64,000 nt of DNA from Hufsiella ginkgonis (GTDB taxonomy: Bacteria; Bacteroidota; Bacteroidia; Sphingobacteriales; Sphingobacteriaceae). The translations under genes were made by a program, and so were the position numbers. The notes beneath the pieces are model-generated. The model was not told the origin of the DNA. It made no database searches and worked only from the letters and a program-made list of their open reading frames with translations. The stretch is taken from NCBI RefSeq assembly GCF_009834915.1, contig NZ_WVHS01000001.1, positions 930,001-994,000 on the forward strand, in the 5' to 3' direction. Position 1 is the stretch's first letter, and each line of letters starts with the position of its first letter. This document shows, one piece after another, positions 1-9,335 of this stretch.

Positions 1-152
1 AAAAAGACAGCAAGCTGTACCTTTGGATCACCGACGATGGGAACCGTATCCCCGTAAAGGCACAGGTAGAGATCCTGCTGGGTTCTGTTACACTGGAGAT
101 CCAGGACGCCACCGGCATGAAATACCCAAGTACCGCAACAGACAAAAAATGA
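1..152 (+). CDS. DUF3108 domain protein, C-terminal fragment
   Basis: The third frame is open from base 3 to a TGA at 150-152 and encodes 49 residues that include LYLWITDDGNRIPVKAQVEI and then LLGSVTLEI. This matches the C-terminus of DUF3108 proteins, exported beta-rich proteins of unknown function in Bacteroidota. The 5' part lies outside the window. Its stop overlaps the start of the next gene (ATGA), so the two are probably translationally coupled. Confidence 0.75.
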   Translation, partial: KDSKLYLWITDDGNRIPVKAQVEILLGSVTLEIQDATGMKYPSTATDKK

Positions 153-709
153 TCGAAGTACAGCATACGCTTGTCCACGAAGACGTGGTTTCCGAAAATT
201 TCGTTTGCAACCTCGATAAATGCAAAGGCGCCTGCTGTGTAGAAGGCGATTCGGGCGCCCCCCTCGAAAAAAGCGAACTACGCGTACTCGAAGAGATCTA
301 CCCGCTGGTAAAGCCCTACATGACGAAAAAAGGAATTGAAACCGTGGAAGAAGCGGGCACCTGGGTAAAAGATTTCGAAGGCGATTATACCACCCCTTGC
401 GTAGATGGCCATAAAGAATGCGCGTACGTAACCTGGGTACACGGCATCAGCAAGTGCGCCATCGAAATCGCGTATGAAGAAGGAAAGGTCGGCTGGAAAA
501 AACCCATCTCCTGCCATTTGTACCCGATCCGGATAACGGCTTATCCAGAATTTGACGTGCTGCACTACGACCGCTGGAACATCTGCAGCCCCGCCTGCTC
601 CTTCGGGAATTCGCTGAAGGTACCCGTTTATAAATTCCTGAAGGAGCCGCTGATCCGCAAATATGGCCAGGATTGGTACAAAGAGCTCGAAGATCACCTG
701 GCCGATTAA
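149..709 (+). CDS. DUF3109 family cysteine-rich protein
   Basis: Encodes 186 aa starting MIEVQHTLVHEDVV. An upstream in-frame extension exists but overlaps the preceding gene in another frame, so the ATG at 149 inside the ATGA overlap is preferred. Conserved cysteine clusters are visible: VCNLDKCKGACCVEGDSGAP near residue 20, TPCVDGHKECAY in the middle, then KCAIE and PISCHLYPIRI. This pattern is typical of DUF3109 (related to YkgJ-type zinc or Fe-S binding proteins). The biochemical function is unknown. No signal peptide is seen, so it is probably cytoplasmic. The four-base overlap with a DUF3108 gene suggests one operon. Confidence 0.85.
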   Translation: MIEVQHTLVHEDVVSENFVCNLDKCKGACCVEGDSGAPLEKSELRVLEEIYPLVKPYMTKKGIETVEEAGTWVKDFEGDYTTPCVDGHKECAYVTWVHGISKCAIEIAYEEGKVGWKKPISCHLYPIRITAYPEFDVLHYDRWNICSPACSFGNSLKVPVYKFLKEPLIRKYGQDWYKELEDHLAD

Positions 710-758
710 GGGGTAGCGGATTCATCGTTTATTAATTGAATTCGTATTTTCGTCGTCA

Positions 759-1622
759 ATGAGCAACATAATCGTATTCGGCGCCGCCGGCCAGTTGGGT
801 CAATGTTTAAAACGGGTATCCGAACAAAGAGGGACAACCCTGGTATTCCCCGCGGAAGCCGAGGCAAATATCCTGGACACAACCTCGCTCGAAGCCGTTT
901 TCGCCAGGTATCAGCCAAAGTTCTGCGTGAATTGCGCAGCCTATACCGCGGTTGATAAGGCAGAGGACGAGGCTGACCTTTCTGCCATGGTAAACGAAAC
1001 CGGTGTGGAGAACATCGCTCGGCTCTGCGCTAAACATGGCACTACGCTTATCCAGATCTCTACAGATTTCGTATTTGAGGGGAACGTGATCAAACTGCTT
1101 ACCGAAGAAGATCCGGCTAACCCCGTAAATGTTTACGGGCTTACCAAGCTTCGCGGGGAGCAGGTGATCGGCAAATACACGTCCACCTACTTCACCATTC
1201 GCACCAGCTGGCTTTATTCCGAATATGGGAACAATTTCGTAAAAACGATGCTTCGCCTGGGGCGCGAAAAGCCTGAGCTTAACATCATCGCCGATCAGGT
1301 AGGCACGCCAACGTACGCCATCGACCTCGCCGGCTGCATCCTGGACGTGATCGCGTCAGGCACTGCCGGATACGGCATCTATCACTATAGTAATGAAGGG
1401 GTTACTTCCTGGTTCGATTTCGCCCGGTCGATATTCGATATTGCAGGCATAACCGTAAAAACAAACCCGGTACCTACCTCCGCCTACGTTACGCGGGCAA
1501 AACGTCCGCAGTTTTCGGTGATGGACAAAACAAAAATTAAAAGTACTTTCGGAATGACGATTCCTTACTGGCGCACCAGCCTCGAGAAATGCGTTGCGAA
1601 TTTAATGGCAAATGAGCTATAA
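759..1622 (+). CDS. rfbD: dTDP-4-dehydrorhamnose reductase
   Basis: Encodes 287 aa of the RmlD family, which reduces dTDP-4-keto-L-rhamnose to dTDP-L-rhamnose with NAD(P)H, the last step of the rhamnose precursor pathway for surface polysaccharide. Visible motifs: Rossmann loop GAAGQLG at residues 8-14, STDFVFEG at 101-108, and the YxxxK catalytic pair Y126/K130 in [11 protein letters not shown]. The length is normal for the family. It is followed after 11 nt by rfbA, so the two form an operon, but rfbB and rfbC are not in this window. The start ATG lies 6 nt after TATTTTCG, a near match to the Bacteroidota -7 element. Confidence 0.93.
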   Translation: MSNIIVFGAAGQLGQCLKRVSEQRGTTLVFPAEAEANILDTTSLEAVFARYQPKFCVNCAAYTAVDKAEDEADLSAMVNETGVENIARLCAKHGTTLIQISTDFVFEGNVIKLLTEEDPANPVNVYGLTKLRGEQVIGKYTSTYFTIRTSWLYSEYGNNFVKTMLRLGREKPELNIIADQVGTPTYAIDLAGCILDVIASGTAGYGIYHYSNEGVTSWFDFARSIFDIAGITVKTNPVPTSAYVTRAKRPQFSVMDKTKIKSTFGMTIPYWRTSLEKCVANLMANEL

Positions 1623-1633
1623 AACAGTATAAC

Positions 1634-2527
1634 ATGAAGGGAATTATCCTCGCCGGCGGATCCGGCACCCGCCTCCACCCGCTCACGCTCGCTACCAGTA
1701 AACAAATGATGCCAGTTTACGATAAACCGATGATCTATTACCCGCTGTCGATCCTCATGCTGGCGGGCATCAGGGAAGTACTGATCATTTCTACTCCGCA
1801 TGATTTACCGAACTTCGAAAAATTGCTGGGCGACGGATCACTGTTGGGATGCAAATTCAGCTATGCGGTACAGGAGGTCCCCAATGGACTGGCACAAGCT
1901 TTCGTGATCGGGGCTGATTTTATCGGCACCGACAGCGTGGCGCTGATCCTGGGCGATAATATCTTTTATGGCGACAGCATTTCCAACCTGCTGCAGGATC
2001 TCACCGAGCCGCAAGGTGGTGTAGTGTTCGCTTACCAGGTTTCTGACCCGGAACGCTACGGCGTAGTTGAGTTCGATGAGGATAACAAAGCGATCTCTAT
2101 CGAGGAAAAGCCGTTGGAGCCCAAATCAAATTTCGCTGTTCCAGGCCTGTACTTCTACGACAACAGCGTGGTAGAAATCGCTAAAAACATTCAGCCCTCG
2201 CCGCGCGGCGAATACGAGATCACCGATGTAAATAAGGAATATCTCCGGCAGGGAAAGCTCAAGGTAGGCGTATTAAGCCGTGGAACCGCCTGGCTCGATA
2301 CCGGCACGTTCAATTCGCTGATGCAGGCAGGCCAGTTCGTACAGGTAATTGAAGAGCGCCAGGGGCTTAAGATCGGCTGTATAGAAGAAGTAGCCTATCG
2401 GATGGGGTTCATTACTGCCGAAGAGCTTAAAGCGGTAGCGCTCCCGCTGGTTAAAAGCGGCTACGGGCAATACCTGATCGGGCTGCTGAAAAGGCAAACA
2501 ACAGCCGGTTTAAAGTTGGGAGCTTAA
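1634..2527 (+). CDS. rfbA: Glucose-1-phosphate thymidylyltransferase
   Basis: Encodes 297 aa of the RmlA nucleotidyltransferase family, which makes dTDP-glucose from dTTP and glucose-1-phosphate, the first step of dTDP-rhamnose synthesis. The N-terminus carries the nucleotide-binding signature [11 protein letters not shown] (residues 8-18) and the [17 protein letters not shown] segment; [11 protein letters not shown] lies near residue 107 and [13 protein letters not shown] near 217. It is full length and starts 11 nt after rfbD. Order is rfbD-rfbA, with the other two pathway genes elsewhere. A hairpin-forming repeat overlaps its stop codon. Confidence 0.95.
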   Translation: MKGIILAGGSGTRLHPLTLATSKQMMPVYDKPMIYYPLSILMLAGIREVLIISTPHDLPNFEKLLGDGSLLGCKFSYAVQEVPNGLAQAFVIGADFIGTDSVALILGDNIFYGDSISNLLQDLTEPQGGVVFAYQVSDPERYGVVEFDEDNKAISIEEKPLEPKSNFAVPGLYFYDNSVVEIAKNIQPSPRGEYEITDVNKEYLRQGKLKVGVLSRGTAWLDTGTFNSLMQAGQFVQVIEERQGLKIGCIEEVAYRMGFITAEELKAVALPLVKSGYGQYLIGLLKRQTTAGLKLGA

Positions 2528-2550
2528 AGCTAAACTTTCAACTTTAAACC
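2507..2550 (+). repeat. Inverted repeat over the rfbA stop codon
   Basis: GGTTTAAAGTTG (2507-2518) is perfectly complementary to CAACTTTAAACC (2539-2550), with AGCTTAAAGCT in the loop. The left arm is inside the last codons of rfbA. There is no clear poly-T tract, so it may be a weak terminator, an RNA-stabilising hairpin or a dispersed intergenic repeat. Confidence 0.6.
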
Positions 2551-2668
2551 TCTAAACCCTAACCCTTTAACAAGATAGTTACTCACATTTTTTGTTTCCC
2601 CCCTTTTTCTAATTAAGTTTAAAATTTTTTAGTGAGGTAACTTGCTAAAATTTTATGCTTATCCCTTG

Positions 2669-5566
2669 ATGTTACGTGTCGACAGTTCGAAGCCCTGCAA
2701 GTTAGTGTATGCCATTTGTAAGCACGAGTACCTTGGTTTTTTGATCGAACCACATGTGGTTCAGCTAAATCCCGACGGTGATTTCTCGCTTACCTATCAG
2801 CGGCTGTTTTCTAACACCGCCAGGGAATTTCATCGCATGCTCGATGAAAACGACTATAAGCTCATCAAAATACTTGAAGAGACCGAACAGGGACACATCA
2901 TTCGCCGCTTTTATAAAAAGCCCATCAGGCCTTTCGAATTTTTTAGCAAGGTCTTCAATGAGAAGCTGTATGAAGTGATCCGCCCGAAGATCGAGAAAAA
3001 GATCAATGAGGCCATGGTCCTGCTTCGCGACAAAGCACTTTACCTGATGAGTAAAGAAGGGTGGCCCGTGGAACGCGAGGTGCATTTTGCAGCCGAACCG
3101 GCATCGATCCTTTTCCATTTCCGGAGAACGCCCGAGGAAACCCGTTACTTCCCGACCATCAAGTACCAGGGCATGCGTATCGAATTTATGTTTAAAGAAG
3201 CACAGGTGATCAGCAACCTGCCGGCATGGCTGCTGCTGGATGAAGTGCTGTATTACTTCGAAGACGAGGTGGAAGGGAAAAAACTCCAACCATTCCTTAA
3301 TAAACGGTATATCTCTATCCCTAAATCGTCGGAAAAGACTTATTTCGAGAAATTTATTGCACCACTGATCGAGAAACATCATGTGTATGCCGAAGGCTTC
3401 GAGATCAAAACCGAGAAATACCAGGCGTCGCCGGTGTTGAAAGTGCTTTATATACAGGGCGGGACATCGCAACTGCAGCTATATTTCAGGTACGATACGT
3501 ACATTTTCCCTGCCGGGAACGACAAACAGGTTTCCGTGCGTATGGAAAAACGGGGTGATGAGTACGTTTTTCATCGCGTAAAGCGGTCGATGACCTGGGA
3601 AAAAAATAAGATGGATGAGCTTATCGCGATGGGATTAAGGACCTCGGGCACACTGTTCGCCAACCTCGAAGCGGGTCACGATGGCAATACGGAGAGCGAT
3701 GCTTCCTTCAGCGTGATCGATTGGGTGAACGCGCACCACGACGAGCTCTCCGAAAAAGGATTTACCTTCGAACAGCCCGATGGACAGAAGCGTTTCGTGT
3801 TCGGCAACAGCAAGATCGACCTTGAATTCAGGGAGGGGAACGACTGGTTCGACATCCATGCCGTAGTACATTTCGGGCCATACCGCGTGCCTTTTCTCCA
3901 GCTCAAACACCATATCCTGAACCGCATCCGGGAGTTCCAGCTGCCTTCGGGCGAAATTGCAGTGATCCCGGAGCATTGGTTCTCGCAATACGGCAACCTG
4001 ATGAGCTTTAGCGAGGGCGATCAGCACTTAAAGCTAAAGAAACATCATATCGGGCTTATCAGCGATTTTGCCAACAGCGAGCTGGCAGGAATTACCATCG
4101 ACCGCAAATTGCAGCAACTTGCCAACTTTGAAGAGATCGAGGACATCGACGTGCCGCAGCACTTTAACGGCACCCTACGCGCTTACCAGAAAGCGGGCTA
4201 TAACTGGTTTCATTTCCTGAGGACCTACAACTTCGGCGGATGCCTGGCCGATGACATGGGTCTCGGTAAAACCGTGCAAACACTCGCCTTCCTTCAAAAG
4301 ATCAAGGAAGAGAATATTGCGGCGGGCACGGCTAGCACCTCGCTCATCATCATGCCGACTTCGCTTATCTACAACTGGCTGACCGAAGCGCAAAAGTTTG
4401 CTCCCGACCTGAAATTACTGGTACATACCGGCACCTTCAGGAACAAAGACGTAAGCCGGTTTATGGATTATGATATCGTGTTTACCACGTATGGCGTTAC
4501 CCGCGTAGATATCGACCTGATTAGTACGTTATATTTTGGATATGTGATCCTCGACGAAAGTCAGAACATCAAAAACCCGTCATCCAAGGCTTATCACGCA
4601 GTAAAACTGCTTAAGTCGAAACACAAGCTGATCCTGAGCGGCACACCGGTGGAGAACTCCGTAAACGACCTGTGGACACAAATGTCATTTATCAATCCCG
4701 GGTTGCTTGGTAACCAGCATTTCTTCCAGGGAGAGTTCGTTACGCCGATCGAGAAGAAAAAGGACGAGGAAAAAGCGCGCCGCCTGCAGGCCCTCATCAA
4801 GCCTTTTGTGCTGCGGCGCACGAAATCGCAGGTGGCTACCGAGCTGCCTCCTAAAACCGAACAATTGTTCTATTGCCAGATGAGCGAAGAACAAGCCAAG
4901 TATTACGAAGAAGTGAAATCCGAATACCGGAACGAGCTGCTGCGCAGCCTTGAGGACGGCACCTTCAATAAATCGCAGGTACAGGTACTGCAGGGACTGA
5001 TCAGGCTGCGGCAGATCGCCAATCACCCGGGTATGATCGATGAAGGTTACGAAGGCGATTCGGGCAAGTTTGAAAACGTGATACATACCTTGCAAAATGT
5101 GCTTTCGCGCGGTCATAAAGTGCTCGTCTTTTCCCAGTTCGTAAAGCAGCTGAACATTTACCGCAATTATTTCGACCAGGAAAATATTGCGTACGCTTAC
5201 CTCGACGGCTCTACCCGCAACCGCGGCGAGGTGGTAAAGGAGTTCCAGGAAAACGACGGCATCAAGCTGTTCCTGATCTCCATCAAGGCCGGTGGTGTGG
5301 GACTAAACCTTACGGGCGCCGATTACGTGTTCATTCTCGACCCATGGTGGAACCCCGCGGTAGAACAGCAGGCCATTGACCGTACCCATCGCATCGGGCA
5401 AACCCGGAACGTGTTCATCTATAAGTTCATCACCAAAGACAGTGTGGAAGAGAAGATCCTTTCCCTGCAAAACAGGAAACGGGTGGTGGCAGAGTCGCTT
5501 ATCACCACGGAAGAAAGCTTCGTGAAATCGCTATCGGCGGAAGATATCAGGGAGATATTGAATTAG
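2669..5566 (+). CDS. SNF2-family DEAD-like helicase
   Basis: Encodes 965 aa from ATG 2669 (MLRVDSSKP). A TTG at 2642 would add nine residues and cannot be excluded. The N-terminal half (about 520 residues) resembles the SNF2-associated region of Bacteroidota homologues. The ATPase core follows: Walker A in DDMGLGKTVQTLAF near residue 530, Walker B box ILDESQN (DESQ instead of DEAH) near 628, LSGTPVENSVNDLW, then the second lobe with FSQFVKQLNIYR, GGVGLNLTGADYV and DRTHRIGQT. The family uses ATP to translocate on double-stranded DNA, in RNA polymerase recycling, repair or chromosome remodelling; the exact role here is unknown. It converges with the next gene with a one-base gap. Confidence 0.92.
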   Translation: MLRVDSSKPCKLVYAICKHEYLGFLIEPHVVQLNPDGDFSLTYQRLFSNTAREFHRMLDENDYKLIKILEETEQGHIIRRFYKKPIRPFEFFSKVFNEKLYEVIRPKIEKKINEAMVLLRDKALYLMSKEGWPVEREVHFAAEPASILFHFRRTPEETRYFPTIKYQGMRIEFMFKEAQVISNLPAWLLLDEVLYYFEDEVEGKKLQPFLNKRYISIPKSSEKTYFEKFIAPLIEKHHVYAEGFEIKTEKYQASPVLKVLYIQGGTSQLQLYFRYDTYIFPAGNDKQVSVRMEKRGDEYVFHRVKRSMTWEKNKMDELIAMGLRTSGTLFANLEAGHDGNTESDASFSVIDWVNAHHDELSEKGFTFEQPDGQKRFVFGNSKIDLEFREGNDWFDIHAVVHFGPYRVPFLQLKHHILNRIREFQLPSGEIAVIPEHWFSQYGNLMSFSEGDQHLKLKKHHIGLISDFANSELAGITIDRKLQQLANFEEIEDIDVPQHFNGTLRAYQKAGYNWFHFLRTYNFGGCLADDMGLGKTVQTLAFLQKIKEENIAAGTASTSLIIMPTSLIYNWLTEAQKFAPDLKLLVHTGTFRNKDVSRFMDYDIVFTTYGVTRVDIDLISTLYFGYVILDESQNIKNPSSKAYHAVKLLKSKHKLILSGTPVENSVNDLWTQMSFINPGLLGNQHFFQGEFVTPIEKKKDEEKARRLQALIKPFVLRRTKSQVATELPPKTEQLFYCQMSEEQAKYYEEVKSEYRNELLRSLEDGTFNKSQVQVLQGLIRLRQIANHPGMIDEGYEGDSGKFENVIHTLQNVLSRGHKVLVFSQFVKQLNIYRNYFDQENIAYAYLDGSTRNRGEVVKEFQENDGIKLFLISIKAGGVGLNLTGADYVFILDPWWNPAVEQQAIDRTHRIGQTRNVFIYKFITKDSVEEKILSLQNRKRVVAESLITTEESFVKSLSAEDIREILN

Positions 5567-5567
5567 G

Positions 5568-6527
5568 TTATTCCTTCGGCAGGCTTAACACCTCTTCCAC
5601 CCAACCTTTTCCCCACTCCTCCATTTCTTTTTGCGTCCATAGCTCCGGGTAAAAAATGCGTTTCCGGAAGCGTGGCGGCAGGTATTTCTGCCAGTTGGTG
5701 CCTCCCGTGGCCGGGATTTCATGGGGCTGCCGGTGCAGGTAACGCACCGCCGATTTATAGTGTGCCAGCGGCCAGTTCACGTTTACAAACTGGTCAAGCT
5801 TGCGCAGCTCCTCTTCAAGCGCGGTGGTATCGTCGCCCGATTGCCTCAGTATGCTAAACAATGCACGGAAGTTCAGCCTTTCGCACGATTTCGCTAACCC
5901 GATCAGCGTGGCCGCATATTTATGCTCGAACTGTTTTAACGTAAGCGTTTTATTCCCGGTAGCAAGCTCGGTAGCGCCCGACTTCCAGTAGATGAATTCG
6001 AACTGCTCCTCAATCGTGGCATCAGCCATTTCTGCCCGCTTGTCCTGCGCCACCAGGCGGATAAAATCGGTAGCGTAGATCTCGATCATGCGGTATTGCC
6101 CGGATTGGAACCCGCTCGCCGGCAGCAGCGACATCCGGAATTTGAGGAATTGCTCCTTATCCATACCGTCTACCATGATATCAAAGGAGCTTACAAGCGC
6201 CCTGAAATAGGAGTTGATCCGCTTCAGCCTGGCCACGAAGAAATTCATATCAACCGGCCGCTGTGCTACCAGTTGCTTACATTCATGCAATACCAGTTTA
6301 AAATACAGCTCCGTAACCTGGTGATACATAATAAAGATCTCCTCGTCGGGGAAGGGCGTCTTCGGGCTCTGCAGGCTTAGCAGGGTATCCAGGTGAATAT
6401 AGTCCCAATACGTAAGGTAATCTGCATACAGCAAGCCATCCAGGTACGATACCATGTCCTGCCCCATTGCCCCATACTTTTCCTGGAGCTGCTTTAGCTT
6501 TGCCTCAATTTCGGGGGTGATCTCCAT
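5568..6527 (-). CDS. Tryptophan 2,3-dioxygenase family protein
   Basis: Encodes 319 aa with the TDO fold. Family landmarks: YLTYWDYIHLDTLLSLQSPK (residues 37-56), DEEIFIMYHQVTELYFKLVL (61-80), SGFQSGQYRMIE (138-149, Arg146 matching the carboxylate-binding Arg), WPLAHYKS with His256 matching the proximal haem ligand, and TGG at 274-276 matching the amino-group loop. TDO opens the indole ring of tryptophan to give N-formylkynurenine. The His that normally precedes DE in the distal pocket is Pro60 here, and GTGGSSG reads ATGGTNW, so this is a divergent branch and the substrate is not certain. No other kynurenine-pathway genes are nearby. It lies 5 nt after crcB in an apparent operon. Confidence 0.82.
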   Translation of the reverse strand: MEITPEIEAKLKQLQEKYGAMGQDMVSYLDGLLYADYLTYWDYIHLDTLLSLQSPKTPFPDEEIFIMYHQVTELYFKLVLHECKQLVAQRPVDMNFFVARLKRINSYFRALVSSFDIMVDGMDKEQFLKFRMSLLPASGFQSGQYRMIEIYATDFIRLVAQDKRAEMADATIEEQFEFIYWKSGATELATGNKTLTLKQFEHKYAATLIGLAKSCERLNFRALFSILRQSGDDTTALEEELRKLDQFVNVNWPLAHYKSAVRYLHRQPHEIPATGGTNWQKYLPPRFRKRIFYPELWTQKEMEEWGKGWVEEVLSLPKE

Positions 6528-6532
6528 AAGTT

Positions 6533-6904
6533 TCAGAATAATTTCGCTACTAACATGCCCAGGTAAAATGCGGCTACGCTCAGCACGAAATTTAACACGA
6601 TGTTTGCTAAGGCCATCCCGGTCTTCCCCGACGAGAACAGTCCTACCGTTTCGTAAGTAAATGCCGAGTAAGTGCTAAATCCGCCGCAAAAACCGGTGAG
6701 CAATAGTAATTTAGCCGAATCGCTCATGGCCAGTTTTTGCGCAGAAAGGCACACCACGATCCCAAAAACAAAACAGCTCAGGAAATTAGAGGTCAGCGTG
6801 GCCAGCGGAAATACCGGCTTCCATTGCAGGTACGCCTTCCCCACCAGGTAACGGGCGACGCTTCCGGTCCCGCCACCGAAAAAGACGATAATGATGTTTT
6901 TCAT
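6533..6904 (-). CDS. crcB: Fluoride-specific ion channel FluC/CrcB
   Basis: Encodes 123 aa with four hydrophobic segments. CrcB/FluC motifs are present: GGGTGSVARY at residues 10-19, TLTSNFLSCFVFG (the family TN-G segment), and GFCGGFSTYSAF (family GFCGGxTTFSTF). FluC proteins form dual-topology dimers in the inner membrane and export fluoride. It starts its own unit and reads into the TDO-family gene 5 nt downstream. I looked for an upstream fluoride riboswitch in 6905-7019 and did not recognise one. Confidence 0.92.
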   Translation of the reverse strand: MKNIIIVFFGGGTGSVARYLVGKAYLQWKPVFPLATLTSNFLSCFVFGIVVCLSAQKLAMSDSAKLLLLTGFCGGFSTYSAFTYETVGLFSSGKTGMALANIVLNFVLSVAAFYLGMLVAKLF

Positions 6905-7019
6905 TTCTGGCTGGTTATAAGCTAATAGTAATAGCTGTCAGCCGCTTGTAATTGCGACTATGCTCCGGCCAAAAATAAGCACCCGCTAAACGTCATACAA
7001 GAGCTGATCGCTGCCGGCG

Positions 7020-8312
7020 TTAATAAAGCACCCTAAACTTAATCGTATGCTCGATCTTTTTCAGTTCCTTTAACACCTGCTTGTCGTACTCCGCGCTTAC
7101 ATCGGTAATGGCATAGCCGATCTTCGGGTTCGTCATCAGGAACTGGGCGACAATATTTATGTCGTGGTGTGCAAAGATCTGGTTAATGCGCGCCATAATT
7201 CCCGGCACGTTCTGGTGAATATGGATGAGGCGATGCGCGTGATCAACTTTCGGCAGCTGCAGGTTCGGAAAGTTGCCGCTCATATAGCTGTCACCTTTGT
7301 TGATAAAACCCGCCATGCGCACCGGGATAAAACGCGCATTCCTAGGGTTTGATTTCGGATCGTCGAACAGCACGATACCCATCGCCGTACATAATTCATG
7401 CGAAACCCTGTTACGGCTATTACCCAGGTAACCAATCGTTTTGAGCTTTACCGCGCGTGCGAGCTGCCCGTCGGGGACCCGCTCGTCGCTCGCCAGCAGG
7501 AGCATGCCCACATCGGCCACATATTTTTCCTCGAAAGAGGTTTTATGCCGGATGGAAAACCCGTCTTTTTTTAACACCTGGATGGCTTCATCCGGCACAT
7601 TCCCGATAATGAGGCACAAGATCCGGTTCTTGGGGTATGAAATGGCGCGTGGCAGGTTATTCACATACAGGAACTCGTCGAAGCTTGGCGTTACATGGTC
7701 GGCCTTCTCCGCCACCGCTTTGCGCTCGATGTTCTCGGTATACGCAAAAAACTTCCTGATCAGCCCCGACTCTTTCAACTGGAAATCCGAATGCCCGTCG
7801 CCGATGCCATAGATATCGCCGTCCAGGTTCATGCTGCGCAGAAGCTTCACCTTTCCGCCTTCATTCGACAACGGGTTTTCGGCATCATAGCCTATGATCT
7901 TCCCATCCTCGTCGAAAAGGAAGGTATTTGCATAAATATTTTCCTTTTTAATATGGTAAGGCAGCACCACCGGGGTGATAAACTCCTTGAATCCCCCGGA
8001 AACGATCAGCACGTCGTCTGCATGTTTTTCAAAGAAAGTTTTATTGCGCGAGAACGAGGACGATACCTTTTTCTTAAGCCTGCTTACCAGTTGTTTTAGA
8101 TGGTCGCGGTTGGCTTCCAGCAGCTGCACTCTTTTAGTTAAGCTTTCGCGGAAGGAAAGTTTCCCTTCCATGGCGGCATTGGTGAGGTCTTCTATCTGTA
8201 CATAGATCGCTTCCCGGTCCGGGTGTTTTCTTAAGGAAATACGGGCCAGCTCGTCCAGCGCTTCTACCTGGGTAAACGTGCTGTCGAAATCGATGATAAA
8301 GGTTTGCTTCAA
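7020..8312 (-). CDS. Phosphoserine phosphatase fused to SerA remnant and ACT domain
   Basis: Encodes 430 aa with a TTG start (protein MKQTFIIDFDST; no in-frame ATG upstream). Residues 1-215 are a HAD-IB phosphatase with intact motifs: DFDST (8-12), VSGG (104-107) and GDGHSD (171-176), consistent with hydrolysis of phosphoserine in serine synthesis. Residues 228-335 resemble the split substrate-binding domain of phosphoglycerate dehydrogenase SerA (ILCLIIGNVPDEAIQVL, AMGIVLFDDPKSNPRN), and 336-430 match the SerA end and ACT domain (NFPNLQLP, RLIHIHQNVPGI, C-terminal KFRVLY). The SerA NAD-binding Rossmann domain (about 185 residues) is missing and key SerA residues are altered, so it cannot be a dehydrogenase. 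Probably a serine-regulated phosphatase. It lies 33 nt after the epimerase gene. Confidence 0.85.
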   Translation of the reverse strand: MKQTFIIDFDSTFTQVEALDELARISLRKHPDREAIYVQIEDLTNAAMEGKLSFRESLTKRVQLLEANRDHLKQLVSRLKKKVSSSFSRNKTFFEKHADDVLIVSGGFKEFITPVVLPYHIKKENIYANTFLFDEDGKIIGYDAENPLSNEGGKVKLLRSMNLDGDIYGIGDGHSDFQLKESGLIRKFFAYTENIERKAVAEKADHVTPSFDEFLYVNNLPRAISYPKNRILCLIIGNVPDEAIQVLKKDGFSIRHKTSFEEKYVADVGMLLLASDERVPDGQLARAVKLKTIGYLGNSRNRVSHELCTAMGIVLFDDPKSNPRNARFIPVRMAGFINKGDSYMSGNFPNLQLPKVDHAHRLIHIHQNVPGIMARINQIFAHHDINIVAQFLMTNPKIGYAITDVSAEYDKQVLKELKKIEHTIKFRVLY

Positions 8313-8345
8313 GGTATGTAATTGTAGGTGTAAAAATAGGCCGCG

Positions 8346-9266
8346 TTATACCAGTTCAATACAAGTTTCGTTAACCACTTCGCTAACCGGCCGGAAAACA
8401 ATGCCCGGAAGTGCTTCATTGATCTTTTCGGTAGAATACAAATGTTGTTTGGTAAGGCTGTGAACCACGCTCCTGTTCACCAATGCCAGTTTCAGCATCC
8501 ATGGCCTTACCAGGATGGAAGGCGCGCGGTTGCCGAAAATGGCCGCTGCCTGGGTAAAAAGTTCTTTAATAGAAAGTGTGCCTGCATTTAAGATAAAGCG
8601 CTGCCCGGAAATGTCGCTGTTCATTAAGGCGATCATAACACGCGCTACGTCAGCTACGGCAATTAATCCGATACTTCCTCCTGTATAAAAGGAGGTTCCC
8701 CGGCGTGCGGTTTCAAAGATCCTGCCGCTTCCCTTATCGCCGGCAGCTCTCCCGATGATCACCGCCGGATTCACGATCACCGCCGTAAGGCCTTCGGCGA
8801 TACCGCGCCACACTTCCATCTCTCCTTCGTACTTGGAGATCGAGTAACCGTGCTGCAGCCCGGTATATTCCAACAAGTCTTTTTCGGTAACGGCCTGTCC
8901 TGGTTTGCCTTCGCCGATGGCGGCCACCGAGCTCACATGTACCAGCTTGCCGATATTATTTTCGAGGCAAAGATTTACCACGTTCGCCGTTCCTTCCGCA
9001 TTTACCTGGTGCAATCTTTTCCGGTCGGCGGACTTAAATGAGATCATGCCCGCGCAGTGGTAAACCTGCCGCACGCCTTCAAAGGCTGCTTCGAGTGCAA
9101 AATGGTCGAGGATATCCGCCGTCACCCATTCTACCGGTTTTCCCTGTAAAATCTTCGGAATCGCTGAACCTTCGCGCTTTATGGCACGAACCCGGGCACC
9201 ATTCTCAAGCAGCTGATACACAAGCTCCGAACCCAGGAAACCGGTGGCGCCGGTAATTAATATCAT
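8346..9266 (-). CDS. NAD-dependent epimerase/dehydratase family protein
   Basis: Encodes 306 aa of the extended short-chain dehydrogenase superfamily, closest in look to dihydroflavonol reductase or 3-beta-HSD-like proteins. The N-terminal nucleotide-binding loop is GATGFLG (residues 6-12). VSSVAAIGEG (111-120) precedes the catalytic YSISK (Y141, K145), and NPAVIIGRA follows. The substrate cannot be told from sequence. It is the first gene of a leftward pair with the phosphatase-ACT fusion, 33 nt apart. TACTTTTG at 9288-9295 on the same strand is a perfect TAnnTTTG element about 20 nt upstream of the start. Confidence 0.88.
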   Translation of the reverse strand: MILITGATGFLGSELVYQLLENGARVRAIKREGSAIPKILQGKPVEWVTADILDHFALEAAFEGVRQVYHCAGMISFKSADRKRLHQVNAEGTANVVNLCLENNIGKLVHVSSVAAIGEGKPGQAVTEKDLLEYTGLQHGYSISKYEGEMEVWRGIAEGLTAVIVNPAVIIGRAAGDKGSGRIFETARRGTSFYTGGSIGLIAVADVARVMIALMNSDISGQRFILNAGTLSIKELFTQAAAIFGNRAPSILVRPWMLKLALVNRSVVHSLTKQHLYSTEKINEALPGIVFRPVSEVVNETCIELV

Positions 9267-9335
9267 CCTAATTTTTTAAAATGCCTTCAAAAGTAATGGA
9301 TTAAAGTGGATATTTGAACACGTTTACCGATGGCC

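Noticed and set aside
6905-7019. Possible fluoride riboswitch before crcB
   Set aside because: I could not find the conserved pseudoknot pattern by eye; the spacer instead holds AGCT-type repeat words.
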